Shown: positions 15,906-26,436, numbered from the stretch's first letter. The stretch: DNA of 33,714 nt from Streptococcus suis (GCF_024509555.1 NZ_JAMWEL010000022.1:1-33714); one strand, 5' to 3'. The notes: generated by a model not told the origin, from the letters alone. A program made the numbers and translations.

Positions 15906-18065
15906 TTAAATCACACAACTCTCACATTGGTTTGCGCCGACTTCTTCGCCGTCGTCTGTGAAGGTGCGGACGTAGTAGATAGATTTGACACCCTTATTGA
16001 AGGCGTAGTTACGAAGAATAGAGAGGTCACGTGTGGTTTGTTTGTTCTCTTTTTTCCATTCATAGAGTTCTTTTGGAAGCTCACTGCGGAGGAAGAGAGT
16101 GAGGGACAAACCTTGGTCGACGTGTTCTGTTGCAGCAGCGTAGACATCAATGACCTTGCGCATATCCATATCGTAGGCAGATTTATAGAATGGAATGGTT
16201 TCTGTTGCCAAGCCAGCTGCTGGATAGTAGATTTTACCGATTTTCTTCTCTTGGCGTTCTTCAATCCGTTGTGTGATTGGGTGAATTGAAGCAGAAACGT
16301 CGTTGATATAAGAGATAGAACCGTTAGGTGCAACAGCCAAACGGTTTTGGTGATAGAGTCCGTCAGCTTTTACTTTTTCGCAGAGGTCCGCCCAATCTTG
16401 TCCACTTGGAATGAAAATGCCTTCAAAAAGTTCTTTAACACGGTTAGATTGTGGTTGGTAGTCACCCGTCACATACTTGTCGAAATAGCTACCGTCTGCG
16501 TATTTTGATTTTTCAAAGTTATGGAAAGTAGCCTTGCGTTCGCGGGCAATGTTATTTGATTCTACCAAGGTCCAGTAGTTGAGGAGCATGAAGTAGATGT
16601 TGGTAAATTCTACGGCTGTTTTTGAACCGTAGTCAATCAGGTTCTGAGCCAAGTAAGAGTGAAGTCCCATAGCACCAAGACCGATAGAATGAGCTTGCTC
16701 ATTTCCAGCTTCGATAGACGGTACCGCAGAAATGTGCGAATGGTCTGTCACGTAGGTCAAGGCACGAGTCATGGTACGGACAGAACGTCCAAAATCAGGC
16801 GATTTCATCAAGTTGACAATATTGGTTGAGCCAAGGTTACATGATACATCTGTCCCCATGGTCAAGTATTCTTGAGAATCATTGATGACGCTTGGCGTTT
16901 GAACTTGAAGAATTTCTGAACAGAGGTTAGACATGATAATCTTGCCGTCAACAGGATTGCTACGGTTGGCTGTATCGATGTTGATAACATAAGGATAGCC
17001 AGATTCCTGTTGAAGTTTAGAAATTTCAGTTTCTAGGTCACGTGCCTTGATTTTTGTCTTACGAATGCGTGGGTTTGCCACCAATTCGTCGTATTTTTCC
17101 GTAATATCAAGGTAGCTGTAAGGCACACCGTACTCTAATTCAACAGAGTAAGGGCTGAAGAGGTACATGTCTTCATTCTTGCGTGCTAGTTCGTAGAATT
17201 TATCTGGGATCGTAATCCCTAGCGACAAGGTCTTCACGCGAACTTTCTCATCGGCATTTTCCTTCTTAGTCGAAAGAAAGGCGATAATGTCTGGGTGGAA
17301 GACATCCAGATAGACTACCCCAGCTCCTTGGCGTTGTCCAAGTTGGTTAGAGTAGGAGAAGCTGTCCTCGAAGAGTTTCATAACAGGAACGACACCAGAA
17401 GCAGCCCCCTCGTAGCCCTTGATTGGAGCACCTGCCTCACGCAGGTTGCTGAGGGAGATACCGACACCACCACCGATACGGGACAATTGCAGAGCAGAGT
17501 TGATAGAACGTCCAATAGCATTCATATCGTCTGTGACTTGAATGAGGAAACAAGACACTAACTCACCACGACGGGCACGGCCTGCGTTGAGGAAGGAAGG
17601 AGTAGCAGGCTGGTAACGCAAATGAATCATTTCGTTGGCCAAATTGAGTGCCAATTCTTCATTGCCCTCTGCAAAATACAAGGCGTTGAAGAGAACACGG
17701 TCTTCCATGCTTTCCAAGTAGTAGGCACCGTCGTTGGTTTTAAGGGCATACTGGTTATAGAACTTGTAGGCTGCCATGAAAGACTTGAAGCGGAAGTTTT
17801 GGTCCTGTAAGAATTGATGGATTTTAATGATAAATTCTGGGCTATACTGATCCAAAAATTCTTTTTCAAGATAATTTTCTTCTACTAAATAAGCAATCTT
17901 GTCCAAAATGGAATCAAATTGTTTGGTATTTGGGATAACATTTTCCTTGAAGAAGGCCTTAACAGCTTCTTGGTCCTTATGGAGAGGAATTTGTCCATTG
18001 ACAGGACGGTTGATTTCGTTATTCAAACGGAAGTAGGACACATCGCCTAATTCTTTCAAACTCAT
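15906..18065 (-). CDS. nrdE: Class Ib ribonucleotide reductase alpha subunit NrdE
   Basis: A 719-residue catalytic subunit, full length. It reduces NDPs to dNDPs with electrons from NrdH and a radical from NrdF. The N-terminal all-helical domain (about 1-160) is followed by the ten-stranded barrel. Visible motifs are PATPSFLNAGRARRGELVSCFL with the first redox Cys, NLCSEI with the active-site Cys and Glu, the glycine-rich RIGGGVGISLSNLR, and the radical-transfer Tyr pair in KSIYYVRTF. The C-terminal CESCVI (C714, C717) is the flexible thiol pair reduced by NrdH. The N-terminus lacks an ATP cone, as expected for class Ib. It sits 76 nt downstream of nrdH. Confidence 0.98.
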   Translation of the reverse strand: MSLKELGDVSYFRLNNEINRPVNGQIPLHKDQEAVKAFFKENVIPNTKQFDSILDKIAYLVEENYLEKEFLDQYSPEFIIKIHQFLQDQNFRFKSFMAAYKFYNQYALKTNDGAYYLESMEDRVLFNALYFAEGNEELALNLANEMIHLRYQPATPSFLNAGRARRGELVSCFLIQVTDDMNAIGRSINSALQLSRIGGGVGISLSNLREAGAPIKGYEGAASGVVPVMKLFEDSFSYSNQLGQRQGAGVVYLDVFHPDIIAFLSTKKENADEKVRVKTLSLGITIPDKFYELARKNEDMYLFSPYSVELEYGVPYSYLDITEKYDELVANPRIRKTKIKARDLETEISKLQQESGYPYVINIDTANRSNPVDGKIIMSNLCSEILQVQTPSVINDSQEYLTMGTDVSCNLGSTNIVNLMKSPDFGRSVRTMTRALTYVTDHSHISAVPSIEAGNEQAHSIGLGAMGLHSYLAQNLIDYGSKTAVEFTNIYFMLLNYWTLVESNNIARERKATFHNFEKSKYADGSYFDKYVTGDYQPQSNRVKELFEGIFIPSGQDWADLCEKVKADGLYHQNRLAVAPNGSISYINDVSASIHPITQRIEERQEKKIGKIYYPAAGLATETIPFYKSAYDMDMRKVIDVYAAATEHVDQGLSLTLFLRSELPKELYEWKKENKQTTRDLSILRNYAFNKGVKSIYYVRTFTDDGEEVGANQCESCVI

Positions 18066-18141
18066 AATCGCAATCTCTTTCTATAGATAAAATGAAAAAT
18101 GGAACAAAGACAAAGGTGTATTCGTTCCGATAGAGCTCTTG

Positions 18142-18360
18142 TTAGACAAGGGCTTTTAGTTTGCTTGGTTGGAAACCTGAGAAGCTTTCTGTTTCTGTTT
18201 CGATGACAGGAGCAGATGAAAAACCAAGGCTTTTCACATGTTCGATGTATTCTGGTTGCTCATCTAGGTTGATTTCAGTATAGGCCACATTGTGTTGGTC
18301 AAGAAATTTCTTGCTCATTTTGCATTGTACACAATCGTTTTTAGAATAAATTGTTACCAC
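18142..18360 (-). CDS. nrdH: NrdH glutaredoxin-like electron donor
   Basis: A 72-residue thioredoxin-fold protein with the redox motif CVQC (C10-C13) near the start and SAPV as the cis-Pro loop. It reduces the NrdE C-terminal cysteines and is itself normally reduced by thioredoxin reductase. The start codon is GTG, with GGAG 7-8 bp upstream; this shortened or altered start is common for nrdH. It is first in the nrdHEF order, and paired NrdR boxes lie 83-130 bp upstream. Confidence 0.95.
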   Translation of the reverse strand: MVTIYSKNDCVQCKMSKKFLDQHNVAYTEINLDEQPEYIEHVKSLGFSSAPVIETETESFSGFQPSKLKALV

Positions 18361-18395
18361 TTTATTTCTCCTTTGTTGATTAAATTCACCAATCT

Positions 18396-18424
18396 AGGAT
18401 ACTAGATTTTGGGGTCAAAGTCAA
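18396..18424 (-). promoter_or_regulatory. Putative nrdHEF promoter
   Basis: On the minus strand, TTGACT (18419-18424) and TATCCT (18396-18401) are separated by 17 bp, 36 bp before the GTG start. A second possible -10 (TATATT) lies within NrdR box 1 farther upstream, so the promoter in use is not certain. Confidence 0.45.
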
Positions 18425-18442
18425 GATAGAAGATTAACTTTG

Positions 18443-18490
18443 GCACAAAATATAGTGTGTTAAAAAACGAACAAACACCATATATAGTAC
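18443..18490. promoter_or_regulatory. nrdR box: Pair of NrdR boxes upstream of nrdHEF
   Basis: GCACAAAATATAGTGT (18443-18458) matches the NrdR consensus ACACWATATATWGTGT at 14 of 16 positions. ACACCATATATAGTAC (18475-18490) matches at 13 of 16. Their starts are 32 bp apart, three helical turns, the arrangement known for NrdR operators. NrdR, an ATP-cone/zinc-finger repressor that reads dATP/ATP, should therefore control this operon. The nrdR gene is not in the window. Confidence 0.88.
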
Positions 18491-18772
18491 AAAAATGTAT
18501 ACGAAATAAACAATTGAATACTAGAATTGTAAATCTAGCGAAATGCAAATTATATAGAAAAATCGAAGTAAACTACAGCTACAGATTAGTTACTTTAAAG
18601 ATTAGGATTTTGCGTTAGTTTGTGAAGAGTTAGTGTTTGAATACCATTCATTGATATCGTTAAAACAGTTACAAGTTAAAAAATACTTCTCATATTTTTT
18701 AATTTTCAAATGATTTATTATATTAAAGGGTTGTTTATGTCATGAAATATTACACGCGAAGTAATCTATATA
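18491..18772. other. AT-rich divergent intergenic region, mostly featureless
   Basis: No ORF, hairpin or repeat of note is seen between the NrdR boxes and the acnA promoter. One CodY-like match, AATTTTCAAATGATT at 18701-18715 (12 of 15 positions), lies about 60 bp upstream of the acnA -35 box. In DNA this AT-rich such a match may be chance. Confidence 0.35.
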
Positions 18773-18802
18773 TTGAATAAATATTGCGCTTTGTACTATA
18801 CT
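18773..18802 (+). promoter_or_regulatory. Promoter of the acnA-citZ-icd operon
   Basis: TTGAAT (18773-18778) and TATACT (18797-18802) with an 18-bp spacer, 30 bp before the acnA ATG. AAAAGAGG at 18817 is the ribosome site. Confidence 0.65.
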
Positions 18803-18832
18803 ATTACATAATGTTAAAAGAGGTTAAATGTT

Positions 18833-21502
18833 ATGGAAACATCATACAAAGAACGCTTACATCACCAAGGGGAAGTGTACAGTTACTATGCATTGAAATC
18901 GGTTGCGGATAAAAATGGAGTGGATATTCATACACTTCCATACACGATTCGTATTTTATTGGAAAGTCTTTTAAGGAAAGAAGATGGTGTTGATGTTACG
19001 AAAAATCACATTGATGCATTGTCTAACTATCAGGCTTCTTCTCCCAAGGGGGAGGTTCCTTTCAAACCTAGTCGAGTAATCCTGCAAGATTTTACGGGTG
19101 TGCCTGTGGTGGTGGACTTGGCGTCTATGCGTGATGCAGTTGTAAAGTCTGGAGGACGGCCTGAGCTGATTAATCCAGAAATTCCAGTAGACTTGGTTAT
19201 TGATCACTCGGTTCAAGTAGACGTTTTTGGGACAGAAAATGCCCTGGAAAAGAATGTTGCTTTGGAATTTGAACGCAATAACGAGCGCTATGAGTTTTTA
19301 AAGTGGGCAGAGCAGTCTTTTGATAATTATCGGGCTGTCCCGCCAGCGACAGGGATAATTCACCAAGTCAACATTGAGTTTCTGAGTGATGTTGTTATCA
19401 ATAAGGATGGTTTGCTCTATCCTGATTCCATGTTTGGAACAGATAGTCATACAACCATGATAAATGGGATTGGAGTTCTAGGTTGGGGTGTCGGTGGTAT
19501 AGAGGCAGAAGCCGCTATGTTGGGTGAAGCTTCTTATTTCCCAATTCCCGAGGTTATTGGGGTCCGGTTATCAGGTCAATTACCAAAGGTTGCAACCGCA
19601 ACTGACTTGGCTTTAAAAGTGACGCAACTCCTTCGTCAAGAAAAGGTTGTTGGTAAATTCGTCGAATTTTTTGGCTCTGGTTTGTCATCGCTCGCCTTGG
19701 CGGATCGGGCTACTGTTGCCAATATGGCTCCGGAATATGGTGCAACCTGTGGCTATTTCCCAATTGATGACGAGACGCTTCATTACATGAGGTTGACCAA
19801 TCGTTCTGAAGAACATATCGCCTTGACTGAAGCCTATGCCAAGGAAAATCATCTGTTTTATCATCCTGAACAATTTCCGACTTACACCAAAGTCCTTGAT
19901 TTGGATTTATCCACTGTTGTACCATCTATATCGGGACCCAAACGTCCTCAAGATTTGATTGCATTAACGGAAGCTAAGGCAGAGTTTCAAGCTAGTATAA
20001 CGCGAGAAATGGGGGTTAGGGGGTTCGGTATGGATGTAGCAGAGCTGGATAAACAAGCACTTGTAACCTACCCTGATGGTGAACATACGATCAAAACAGG
20101 ACATGTAGCTATTGCTGCGATTACTTCCTGTACTAATACTTCCAATCCATACGTTCTTCTGGCAGCTGGTTTGTTAGCTAAGAAGGCGGTGGAAAAAGGC
20201 TTATCCGTTGATAAAACAGTAAAAACCTCTCTAGCACCAGGTTCAAAAGTAGTAACAGGTTATTTAAAGAAATCAGGTTTACAAGACTATTTAGATCAAT
20301 TAGGTTTTAACCTTGTCGGATATGGTTGTACGACCTGTATCGGTAATTCGGGTGATTTACCAGCCCAAGTTGCTGAAGCCATCAAAGAAGAAGATTTGTT
20401 GGTTTCAGCTGTTTTATCTGGAAACCGTAATTTTGAAGGGCGAATCAATCCACTTGTTAAAGCCAATTTCTTGGCCAGTCCACCTTTGGTGGTTGCTTAC
20501 GCTATAGCTGGGAATATGACTGTAGACTTATCAAGCGAACCTTTGGGATATGACAAAAATAATCAACCAGTCTATCTTGCAGATATCATGCCAAGCCGTG
20601 AAGAAGTGGATACTTATATTGAAAAATACGTGACACGAGATCTCTATAAAGAAGAATACCAATCGGTCTTTACAGATAGTCAAGCCTGGAATGCTATTGA
20701 AACCAAGACGGATATGAATTACAGTTGGGATTCATCATCGACCTACATTCAAAATCCACCATATTTTGAAAATATGCAGGCTGATTTATCTATTAAACCG
20801 CTTGAAAACTTGGCAGTTTTGGCAAAATTCGGTGATTCTGTGACGACAGACCATATTTCGCCTGCGGGAAATATTGCCCGTCTTAGTCCAGCGGCTCAAT
20901 ATCTGGAAGAAAAGGGAATTGCTTATGTTGATTTTAACTCTTATGGAAGCCGTCGAGGTAACCATGAGGTCATGATGCGTGGAACTTTTGCTAATATTCG
21001 TATCAAGAATGAATTGGCCGATGGGAAAATCGGTGGCTGGACTAAGTATAAGGGTGATATTTTATCAATTTATGATGCGGCTATGAAGTATCGTGAGTCT
21101 GGTATTGGTAGTATTGTCATAGCTGGTAAGGATTATGGCATGGGATCCAGTCGAGATTGGGCAGCAAAAGGGGCTAACTTGCTAGGTGTCAAAGCCGTTT
21201 TAGCAGAATCCTTTGAGCGGATTCACCGGTCAAATTTGGTCATGATGGGGGTTTTGCCGCTTCAATTTTTAGAAGGGCAAACAGCAGATAGTCTCGGCCT
21301 GACTGGCTATGAAAGCTATTCAATTGAGTTACCAGAAGATGTTGGAATTGGGCAAATCGTTACCGTTAAAGCGGTTTCGCCAGAAATTACAAAAGAATTC
21401 CAAGCCTTGGTTCGATTTGATGCAGAAGCTGATATTCGCTATTATCGACACGGCGGTATTTTACCGATGGTTGTCAGAAAGAAACTAGGAGGTCATATTT
21501 GA
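18833..21502 (+). CDS. acnA: Aconitate hydratase A
   Basis: An 889-residue monomeric aconitase of the AcnA/IRP type; interconverts citrate and isocitrate through aconitate. The 4Fe-4S ligands are C433 (TSCTNTSNP), C499 and C502 ([10 protein letters not shown]). The active-site motifs [13 protein letters not shown], the swivelling domain [16 protein letters not shown] and the HISPAG segment are all present, so it is full length. It starts the acnA-citZ-icd operon; its stop overlaps the citZ start by one base (TGATG). In streptococci that lack a full TCA cycle, this three-gene set makes 2-oxoglutarate for glutamate synthesis; the sequence shows no further TCA genes here. Confidence 0.97.
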   Translation: METSYKERLHHQGEVYSYYALKSVADKNGVDIHTLPYTIRILLESLLRKEDGVDVTKNHIDALSNYQASSPKGEVPFKPSRVILQDFTGVPVVVDLASMRDAVVKSGGRPELINPEIPVDLVIDHSVQVDVFGTENALEKNVALEFERNNERYEFLKWAEQSFDNYRAVPPATGIIHQVNIEFLSDVVINKDGLLYPDSMFGTDSHTTMINGIGVLGWGVGGIEAEAAMLGEASYFPIPEVIGVRLSGQLPKVATATDLALKVTQLLRQEKVVGKFVEFFGSGLSSLALADRATVANMAPEYGATCGYFPIDDETLHYMRLTNRSEEHIALTEAYAKENHLFYHPEQFPTYTKVLDLDLSTVVPSISGPKRPQDLIALTEAKAEFQASITREMGVRGFGMDVAELDKQALVTYPDGEHTIKTGHVAIAAITSCTNTSNPYVLLAAGLLAKKAVEKGLSVDKTVKTSLAPGSKVVTGYLKKSGLQDYLDQLGFNLVGYGCTTCIGNSGDLPAQVAEAIKEEDLLVSAVLSGNRNFEGRINPLVKANFLASPPLVVAYAIAGNMTVDLSSEPLGYDKNNQPVYLADIMPSREEVDTYIEKYVTRDLYKEEYQSVFTDSQAWNAIETKTDMNYSWDSSSTYIQNPPYFENMQADLSIKPLENLAVLAKFGDSVTTDHISPAGNIARLSPAAQYLEEKGIAYVDFNSYGSRRGNHEVMMRGTFANIRIKNELADGKIGGWTKYKGDILSIYDAAMKYRESGIGSIVIAGKDYGMGSSRDWAAKGANLLGVKAVLAESFERIHRSNLVMMGVLPLQFLEGQTADSLGLTGYESYSIELPEDVGIGQIVTVKAVSPEITKEFQALVRFDAEADIRYYRHGGILPMVVRKKLGGHI

Positions 21503-22617
21503 TGGAAACAAATGGTTTAAAAGATGCAATTGCTTGTGATACGAGAATTTGTGCAATTGAAAATGATCGTTTATCCTATGCTGGTTACGACATTTCTGAA
21601 TTAATGGATAACAATGCTTCATTTGAGGAAGTGATTTACCTCCTGTGGAATTTACATTTACCAACTCAGATTGAATTAAACTATTTTGAGAAAAAACTTC
21701 GTGAGGAATATGCTATTTCAGATGCAGTTGAACAATGTATTTTAATCCAATCTCGAAGACATCTACATCCTATGAGTGTGCTGAGGTCAACAGTCTCCTT
21801 GTTAGGGGTTTACAATGTTCATGCTGAGGACAACTCCTTAGAGTCTCTGTATGAACAATCTATTCAAATTATGGCTAAAGTTCCTACAATTATTGCGACA
21901 TTTGCTCGATTACGAAAAGGGCTAGTTCCTATTGAACCAAGAACTGATTTAGGATTTGCAGCCAACTTCTTATATATGTTAAATGGGGAGGAACCGACAG
22001 AATTACAGGTCAAGGCATTTAACAAAGCCCTGGTTTTGCATGCAGATCATGAATTAAATGCCTCTACCTTTGCGGCGCGTGTGACTGCCTCAACCTTGAC
22101 GGACTTGTATTCTTGTGTGACAACGGCCATTGGAACCTTAAAAGGTTCCTTGCATGGTGGTGCCAATGAACGGGTATTCGATATGCTGTTGGCTATTCGG
22201 GAAAGTGGAGATGCAGAAGGATATTTGCAGGAAAAACTGGATTCAAAAGAAAAAATCATGGGCTTTGGTCACCGTGTTTATAAAACGGTGGATCCTCGTC
22301 AACATTATTTAAAGGAAATGGCGCGTGATTTGACATTGGGAACTGATAGTGAAGTATTTTACACTCTATCAGAAGAGGTTGAACACTTTATCAAACACAA
22401 GAAAGGTTTGATTCCCAATGTGGATTTCTATTCTGCAACTGTTTACTATGTTCTAGGAATTGACAGTGATATTTTTACTTTGATTTTTGCTATGAGTCGT
22501 ATGGCTGGTTGGATTGCCCATGTGCAAGAACAACGGAAAAATAATAAGTTAATTCGGCCACGTTCATCATATGTAGGTAGTAGAGACTTGGCTTATATAT
22601 CAATAGGGAAGAGGTAA
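21502..22617 (+). CDS. citZ: Citrate synthase
   Basis: A 371-residue short (Gram-positive-type) citrate synthase that condenses oxaloacetate and acetyl-CoA. The catalytic trio is H218 ([10 protein letters not shown]), H257 ([14 protein letters not shown]) and D308 (NVDFYSA). ATG 21502 is chosen over the TTG at 21499 because AGGAGG (21487-21492) has proper spacing to it. It overlaps the acnA stop by 1 nt, and icd begins 2 nt after its stop, so the three enzymes are translated from one message. Confidence 0.97.
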   Translation: METNGLKDAIACDTRICAIENDRLSYAGYDISELMDNNASFEEVIYLLWNLHLPTQIELNYFEKKLREEYAISDAVEQCILIQSRRHLHPMSVLRSTVSLLGVYNVHAEDNSLESLYEQSIQIMAKVPTIIATFARLRKGLVPIEPRTDLGFAANFLYMLNGEEPTELQVKAFNKALVLHADHELNASTFAARVTASTLTDLYSCVTTAIGTLKGSLHGGANERVFDMLLAIRESGDAEGYLQEKLDSKEKIMGFGHRVYKTVDPRQHYLKEMARDLTLGTDSEVFYTLSEEVEHFIKHKKGLIPNVDFYSATVYYVLGIDSDIFTLIFAMSRMAGWIAHVQEQRKNNKLIRPRSSYVGSRDLAYISIGKR

Positions 22618-22619
22618 AT

Positions 22620-23807
22620 ATGACAGAAAAGATTTTGATGAAAGATGGCAAACTAACTGTACCGAGTCACCCAATTATTCCCTATATCGAGGGGGATGGA
22701 ATTGGAAAAGATATTTGGCCAGCAGCACAAAAAGTTATTGATGCGGCGATTGAAAAAGCATATGATGGACAACGTTCGATTGAATGGCTTGAAGTTCTAG
22801 CCGGTGAAAAGGCTTATGATATAACAGGGACTTCCTTGCCGGATGCAACATTGGAGATTATTCGTGACCACCTGATTGCAATAAAAGGGCCATTAGGGAC
22901 ACCGGTTGGAAAGGGGCACCGCTCACTCAATGTTGCTTTGCGTCAAGAGTTGGATCTATTTGCCTGTGTGCGACCAATTCGCTATTTCGAAGGAGTTCCC
23001 AGTCCCTTGAAACATCCGGAAAAGACCAATATGACCATTTTTCGTGAAAATACAGAGGATATTTATGCAGGTATTGAATGGGAAGCAGGAACAGAAAAGA
23101 TTAAGGAAGTGATTGCCTTTCTTCAGGAAACGATGGGCGTAAATAAAATCCGTTTTCCAGAAACCTCCAGCATTGGTATCAAACCAATTTCGATTGAAGG
23201 AAGTAAGAGACTGATTCGCTCTGCAATTGATTATACCTTGAAACATCAGTTGAGAACCGTGACATTAGTACACAAAGGAAATATTCAAAAGTTTACAGAA
23301 GGTGGCTTTCGGAAATGGGGTTATGAACTGGCTCAAGAAGAATATAGTAAAGAACTCGCTAATGGTAGTTTGATTGTCAACGATATCATCGCCGATAATT
23401 TCTTGCAGCAAATCTTGTTGGCACCTGAAGCATTTGATGTGGTCGCCTTAACCAACTTAAATGGCGACTATGCATCGGATGCCCTGGCAGCACAGGTAGG
23501 AGGTATCGGTATCTCTCCAGGTGCCAATATCAACTACCAAACAGGACATGCCATCTTTGAAGCAACGCATGGCACAGCGCCTGATATTGCAGGAAAAAAT
23601 CTAGCAAATCCAAGTTCTCTCCTTCTCTCAGCTTGTATGATGTTAGAATATATTGGGTGGAATGAGGCGTCCGAGTTAATTGTCAAAGCACTTGAAACGG
23701 CCTTTTCACAACAAAAAGTAACCGGTGATTTCGCGAAATACCTGGATGTCGCTAGTTTAACAACTGATGAGTTTGCTGAAATATTAACAGAAAATATATC
23801 CATATGA
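22620..23807 (+). CDS. icd: Isocitrate dehydrogenase, probably NAD-dependent
   Basis: A 395-residue enzyme of the homodimeric ICDH family; converts isocitrate to 2-oxoglutarate and CO2. Substrate-binding motifs are [19 protein letters not shown] and [14 protein letters not shown]. The metal-site Asp lies in [17 protein letters not shown]. At the cofactor-specificity position, the HGTAP motif is followed by D322-I323 instead of the Lys-Tyr of NADP enzymes such as E. coli Icd, and this Asp-Ile pair is the NAD-type signature. S. mutans has an NAD-linked ICDH in the same gene set. It ends the operon; no strong terminator was found before the ptsH promoter. Confidence 0.95.
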   Translation: MTEKILMKDGKLTVPSHPIIPYIEGDGIGKDIWPAAQKVIDAAIEKAYDGQRSIEWLEVLAGEKAYDITGTSLPDATLEIIRDHLIAIKGPLGTPVGKGHRSLNVALRQELDLFACVRPIRYFEGVPSPLKHPEKTNMTIFRENTEDIYAGIEWEAGTEKIKEVIAFLQETMGVNKIRFPETSSIGIKPISIEGSKRLIRSAIDYTLKHQLRTVTLVHKGNIQKFTEGGFRKWGYELAQEEYSKELANGSLIVNDIIADNFLQQILLAPEAFDVVALTNLNGDYASDALAAQVGGIGISPGANINYQTGHAIFEATHGTAPDIAGKNLANPSSLLLSACMMLEYIGWNEASELIVKALETAFSQQKVTGDFAKYLDVASLTTDEFAEILTENISI

Positions 23808-23861
23808 AATAGTTGTTCCAAATTTTAAAAATGCGGGAAATCCTGAAAGAAACGCAAAAAA

Positions 23862-23893
23862 TTCTTGAAAATGATTTCAAGAAGTGGTATAAT
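23862..23893 (+). promoter_or_regulatory. ptsHI promoter overlapped by a perfect 9-bp inverted repeat
   Basis: TTGAAA (23865-23870) and TATAAT (23888-23893) with a 17-bp spacer are near-consensus, as expected for very abundant proteins. The perfect repeat TTCTTGAAA (23862-23870) and TTTCAAGAA (23875-23883) covers the -35 and half of the spacer, an operator position. The binding protein is unknown. The bases around it also match the CodY consensus at 11 of 15, which is weak. Confidence 0.75.
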
Positions 23894-23904
23894 GCTTTTT
23901 GTAA

Positions 23905-23923
23905 GGGTTATCACAAATAACCC
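23905..23923 (+). other. Hairpin in the ptsHI 5' leader
   Basis: GGGTTAT (23905-23911) and ATAACCC (23917-23923) are perfect complements around CACAA, close to the predicted transcript start. It may stabilise the message; no T-tract follows. Confidence 0.6.
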
Positions 23924-23955
23924 ACAATTTTGTAAAAATAAAGGAGAATCCAAAT

Positions 23956-24219
23956 ATGGCTTCAAAAGACTTCCACATTGTGGCAGAAACAGGTATCCAC
24001 GCACGTCCAGCAACTTTGCTTGTTCAAACAGCTAGCAAATTCGCTTCAGATATCACTTTGAACTACAAAGAAAAATCTGTAAACCTTAAATCTATCATGG
24101 GTGTTATGAGCCTTGGTGTTGGTCAAGGTGCTGATGTAACTATCTCAGCTGAAGGTGCTGATGCTGACGATGCAATCGCAGCTATCACTGAAACAATGGA
24201 AAAAGAAGGATTGGCATAA
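23956..24219 (+). CDS. ptsH: Phosphocarrier protein HPr
   Basis: An 87-residue protein that carries phosphate from Enzyme I to the sugar-specific EII complexes. H15 (GIHARPA) is the PEP-dependent site, and S46 ([11 protein letters not shown]) is the site of HPr kinase, which makes HPr-Ser-P, the CcpA corepressor. Codon use is strongly biased (high expression). AAGGAGAA precedes the ATG. ptsI starts 4 nt after its stop. Confidence 0.99.
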   Translation: MASKDFHIVAETGIHARPATLLVQTASKFASDITLNYKEKSVNLKSIMGVMSLGVGQGADVTISAEGADADDAIAAITETMEKEGLA

Positions 24220-24223
24220 GAAA

Positions 24224-25957
24224 ATGACAGAAATGCTTAAAGGAATTGCAGCATCGGATGGTGTTGCCGTTGCTAAGGCATATCTACTCGTTCAGCCAGA
24301 TTTGTCCTTCGAAACTGTTACAGTTGAAGACACAAATGCAGAAGAAGCTCGTTTGGATGCTGCTCTTGCAGCATCACAAAACGAGCTTTCTCTTATTCGA
24401 GAGAACGCAGTAGCTAGCCTTGGTGAAGAAGCCGCAGCCGTATTTGACGCACATTTGATGGTTCTCTCTGACCCAGAAATGATTGGTCAGATCAAGGAAA
24501 CTATTCGTGCTAAGAAAACAAATGCTGAAACAGGTTTGAAAGAAGTAACGGATATGTTCATCGCTATTTTTGAAGGTATGGAAGATAACCCATACATGCA
24601 AGAGCGTGCAGCAGATATCCGCGACGTTGCAAAACGTGTATTGGCACACTTACTTGGCGTTCGTTTGCCAAACCCTGCGACAATTGATGAAGAGTCAATC
24701 GTTATCGCACACGACTTGACACCTTCAGATACAGCACAATTGAACAAACAGTTTGTAAAAGCCTTTGTAACAAACATCGGTGGTCGTACAAGCCACTCAG
24801 CTATCATGGCTCGTACACTCGAAATTGCTGCTGTTTTGGGTACAAATAACATTACTGAGATCGTTAAAGATGGTGATGTCCTTGCTGTTAACGGTATCAC
24901 AGGTGAGGTTGTTATCAACCCTTCTGAAGAAGTGATTGCAGAATTTAAAGCAGCTGGTGAAGCCTATGCTAAACAAAAAGCTGAGTGGGCACTCTTGAAA
25001 GATGCTCAAACAGTGACAGCTGACGGCAAACACTTCGAATTGGCAGCAAACATCGGTACACCAAAAGACGTTGAAGGTGTAAATGATAACGGTGCAGAGG
25101 CAGTTGGTCTTTACCGTACAGAGTTCTTGTACATGGACTCACAAGATTTCCCTACTGAAGATGAGCAGTACGAAGCTTACAAGGCTGTTCTTGAAGGTAT
25201 GGACGACAAGCCTGTCGTGGTTCGTACAATGGATATCGGTGGTGATAAGGAACTTCCTTACTTCGACCTTCCACACGAAATGAACCCATTCCTTGGTTTC
25301 CGTGCCCTTCGTATCTCTATTTCTGAGACTGGTAACCAAATGTTCCGTACTCAGTTGCGTGCCCTTCTTCGTTCATCTGTACATGGTAAACTTCGTATCA
25401 TGTTCCCAATGGTTGCCTTGTTGACTGAATTCCGTGCAGCAAAAGCAATCCTTGAAGAAGAAAAAGCAAACTTGTTGGCTGAAGGTGTAGCAGTTGCAGA
25501 TGATATCCAAGTGGGTATCATGATTGAAATCCCTGCAGCAGCTATGATTGCAGACCAATTTGCTAAAGAAGTTGACTTCTTCTCAATTGGTACAAATGAC
25601 TTGATCCAGTACACTATGGCAGCAGACCGTATGAACGAACAAGTTTCATACCTCTACCAACCATACAACCCATCAATCCTTCGCTTGATCAACAATGTGA
25701 TCAAGGCTGCTCACGCAGAAGGCAAATGGGCTGGTATGTGTGGTGAGATGGCTGGTGACCAACAAGCTGTTCCACTTCTTGTCGGAATGGGCTTGGATGA
25801 GTTTTCTATGAGTGCAACATCTGTCCTTCGTACACGTAGCCTCATGAAGACACTTGATTCAGCTAAAATGGAAGAATATGCTCAACGTGCCTTGACAGAA
25901 TGTGCAACGGCAGAAGAAGTTCTTGAACTTCAAAAAGAGTATGTTGATTTCAACTAA
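24224..25957 (+). CDS. ptsI: PTS Enzyme I (phosphoenolpyruvate-protein phosphotransferase)
   Basis: A 577-residue protein, the usual streptococcal length. It autophosphorylates on H191 ([12 protein letters not shown]) with PEP and passes the phosphate to HPr. The N-terminal HPr-binding domain is followed by the swivelling His domain and a C-terminal PEP-binding barrel with [10 protein letters not shown], the MFPM segment, [16 protein letters not shown] and CGEMAGD. The ATG at 24224 gives the family's [15 protein letters not shown] start; the in-frame upstream extension to 24155 lies inside ptsH and is rejected. Confidence 0.98.
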   Translation: MTEMLKGIAASDGVAVAKAYLLVQPDLSFETVTVEDTNAEEARLDAALAASQNELSLIRENAVASLGEEAAAVFDAHLMVLSDPEMIGQIKETIRAKKTNAETGLKEVTDMFIAIFEGMEDNPYMQERAADIRDVAKRVLAHLLGVRLPNPATIDEESIVIAHDLTPSDTAQLNKQFVKAFVTNIGGRTSHSAIMARTLEIAAVLGTNNITEIVKDGDVLAVNGITGEVVINPSEEVIAEFKAAGEAYAKQKAEWALLKDAQTVTADGKHFELAANIGTPKDVEGVNDNGAEAVGLYRTEFLYMDSQDFPTEDEQYEAYKAVLEGMDDKPVVVRTMDIGGDKELPYFDLPHEMNPFLGFRALRISISETGNQMFRTQLRALLRSSVHGKLRIMFPMVALLTEFRAAKAILEEEKANLLAEGVAVADDIQVGIMIEIPAAAMIADQFAKEVDFFSIGTNDLIQYTMAADRMNEQVSYLYQPYNPSILRLINNVIKAAHAEGKWAGMCGEMAGDQQAVPLLVGMGLDEFSMSATSVLRTRSLMKTLDSAKMEEYAQRALTECATAEEVLELQKEYVDFN

Positions 25958-26020
25958 TTTAAGAATAATAATCTTTTGAAATAATGTTGAATACTATTTT
26001 CTATTTTTGGGAGGACTATT

Positions 26021-26260
26021 ATGAGTAGATATGCGATGTGTCCAGACTGTGGGCATCGTTTAAGTAGAGTTAAAGATAGTTTTGGCTATTGGGACGAAGA
26101 AACGTATATTTGTAACTATTGTTCTGATGAAAATGAGTATAACGAATATGATGAAGAATCGCTAAGTGTTTTTGAAGCAGCTGATATTTGGTTCTCAAAT
26201 GGCAAAGATGAAGAATTTATGTTCGGTTTTACTGAAGACGAACTAGAGGAAGCATTATAA
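26021..26260 (+). CDS. Small acidic zinc-ribbon protein, unknown function
   Basis: A 79-residue protein with two CxxC pairs, CPDC (C7, C10) and CNYC (C31, C34), fitting one zinc ribbon. A very acidic C-terminal half (DENEYNEYDEESLSVFEAAD...) follows. The GGGAGG ribosome site is strong. The gene stands alone between ptsI and gapN with its own terminator. I do not recognise the family. A nucleic-acid or protein contact role is possible; the acidic tail could mimic DNA or bind basic partners, but that is speculation. Confidence 0.75.
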   Translation: MSRYAMCPDCGHRLSRVKDSFGYWDEETYICNYCSDENEYNEYDEESLSVFEAADIWFSNGKDEEFMFGFTEDELEEAL

Positions 26261-26311
26261 TTTAAAATTAGAAAGAGTATTTTTATATATTTCTTTATTG
26301 AAGATAAATTT

Positions 26312-26347
26312 AAAGTTTGGAGTAGATAAACTGCTTCAAACTTTTTT
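26312..26347 (+). terminator. Terminator after the zinc-ribbon gene
   Basis: AAAGTTTGGAGTAG (26312-26325) pairs with CTGCTTCAAACTTT (26331-26344) with two G-U pairs, a 5-nt loop and a T-tract. Confidence 0.85.
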
Positions 26348-26436
26348 GTATGCTCCAGCATTGAGTACTATATATTTTTTGAGATATACGGCTTAAAATA
26401 CTTTGAAGACTGAAATTAATTTGGAAGAAAATTTGA

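Noticed and set aside
18701..18715. Firm CodY site for acnA-citZ-icd
   Set aside because: 12 of 15 positions in very AT-rich DNA and 60 bp from the promoter is too weak for more than a note.
24155..24223. Longer N-terminus of Enzyme I
   Set aside because: The extension overlaps ptsH in another frame and has no family counterpart; ATG 24224 gives the known start.
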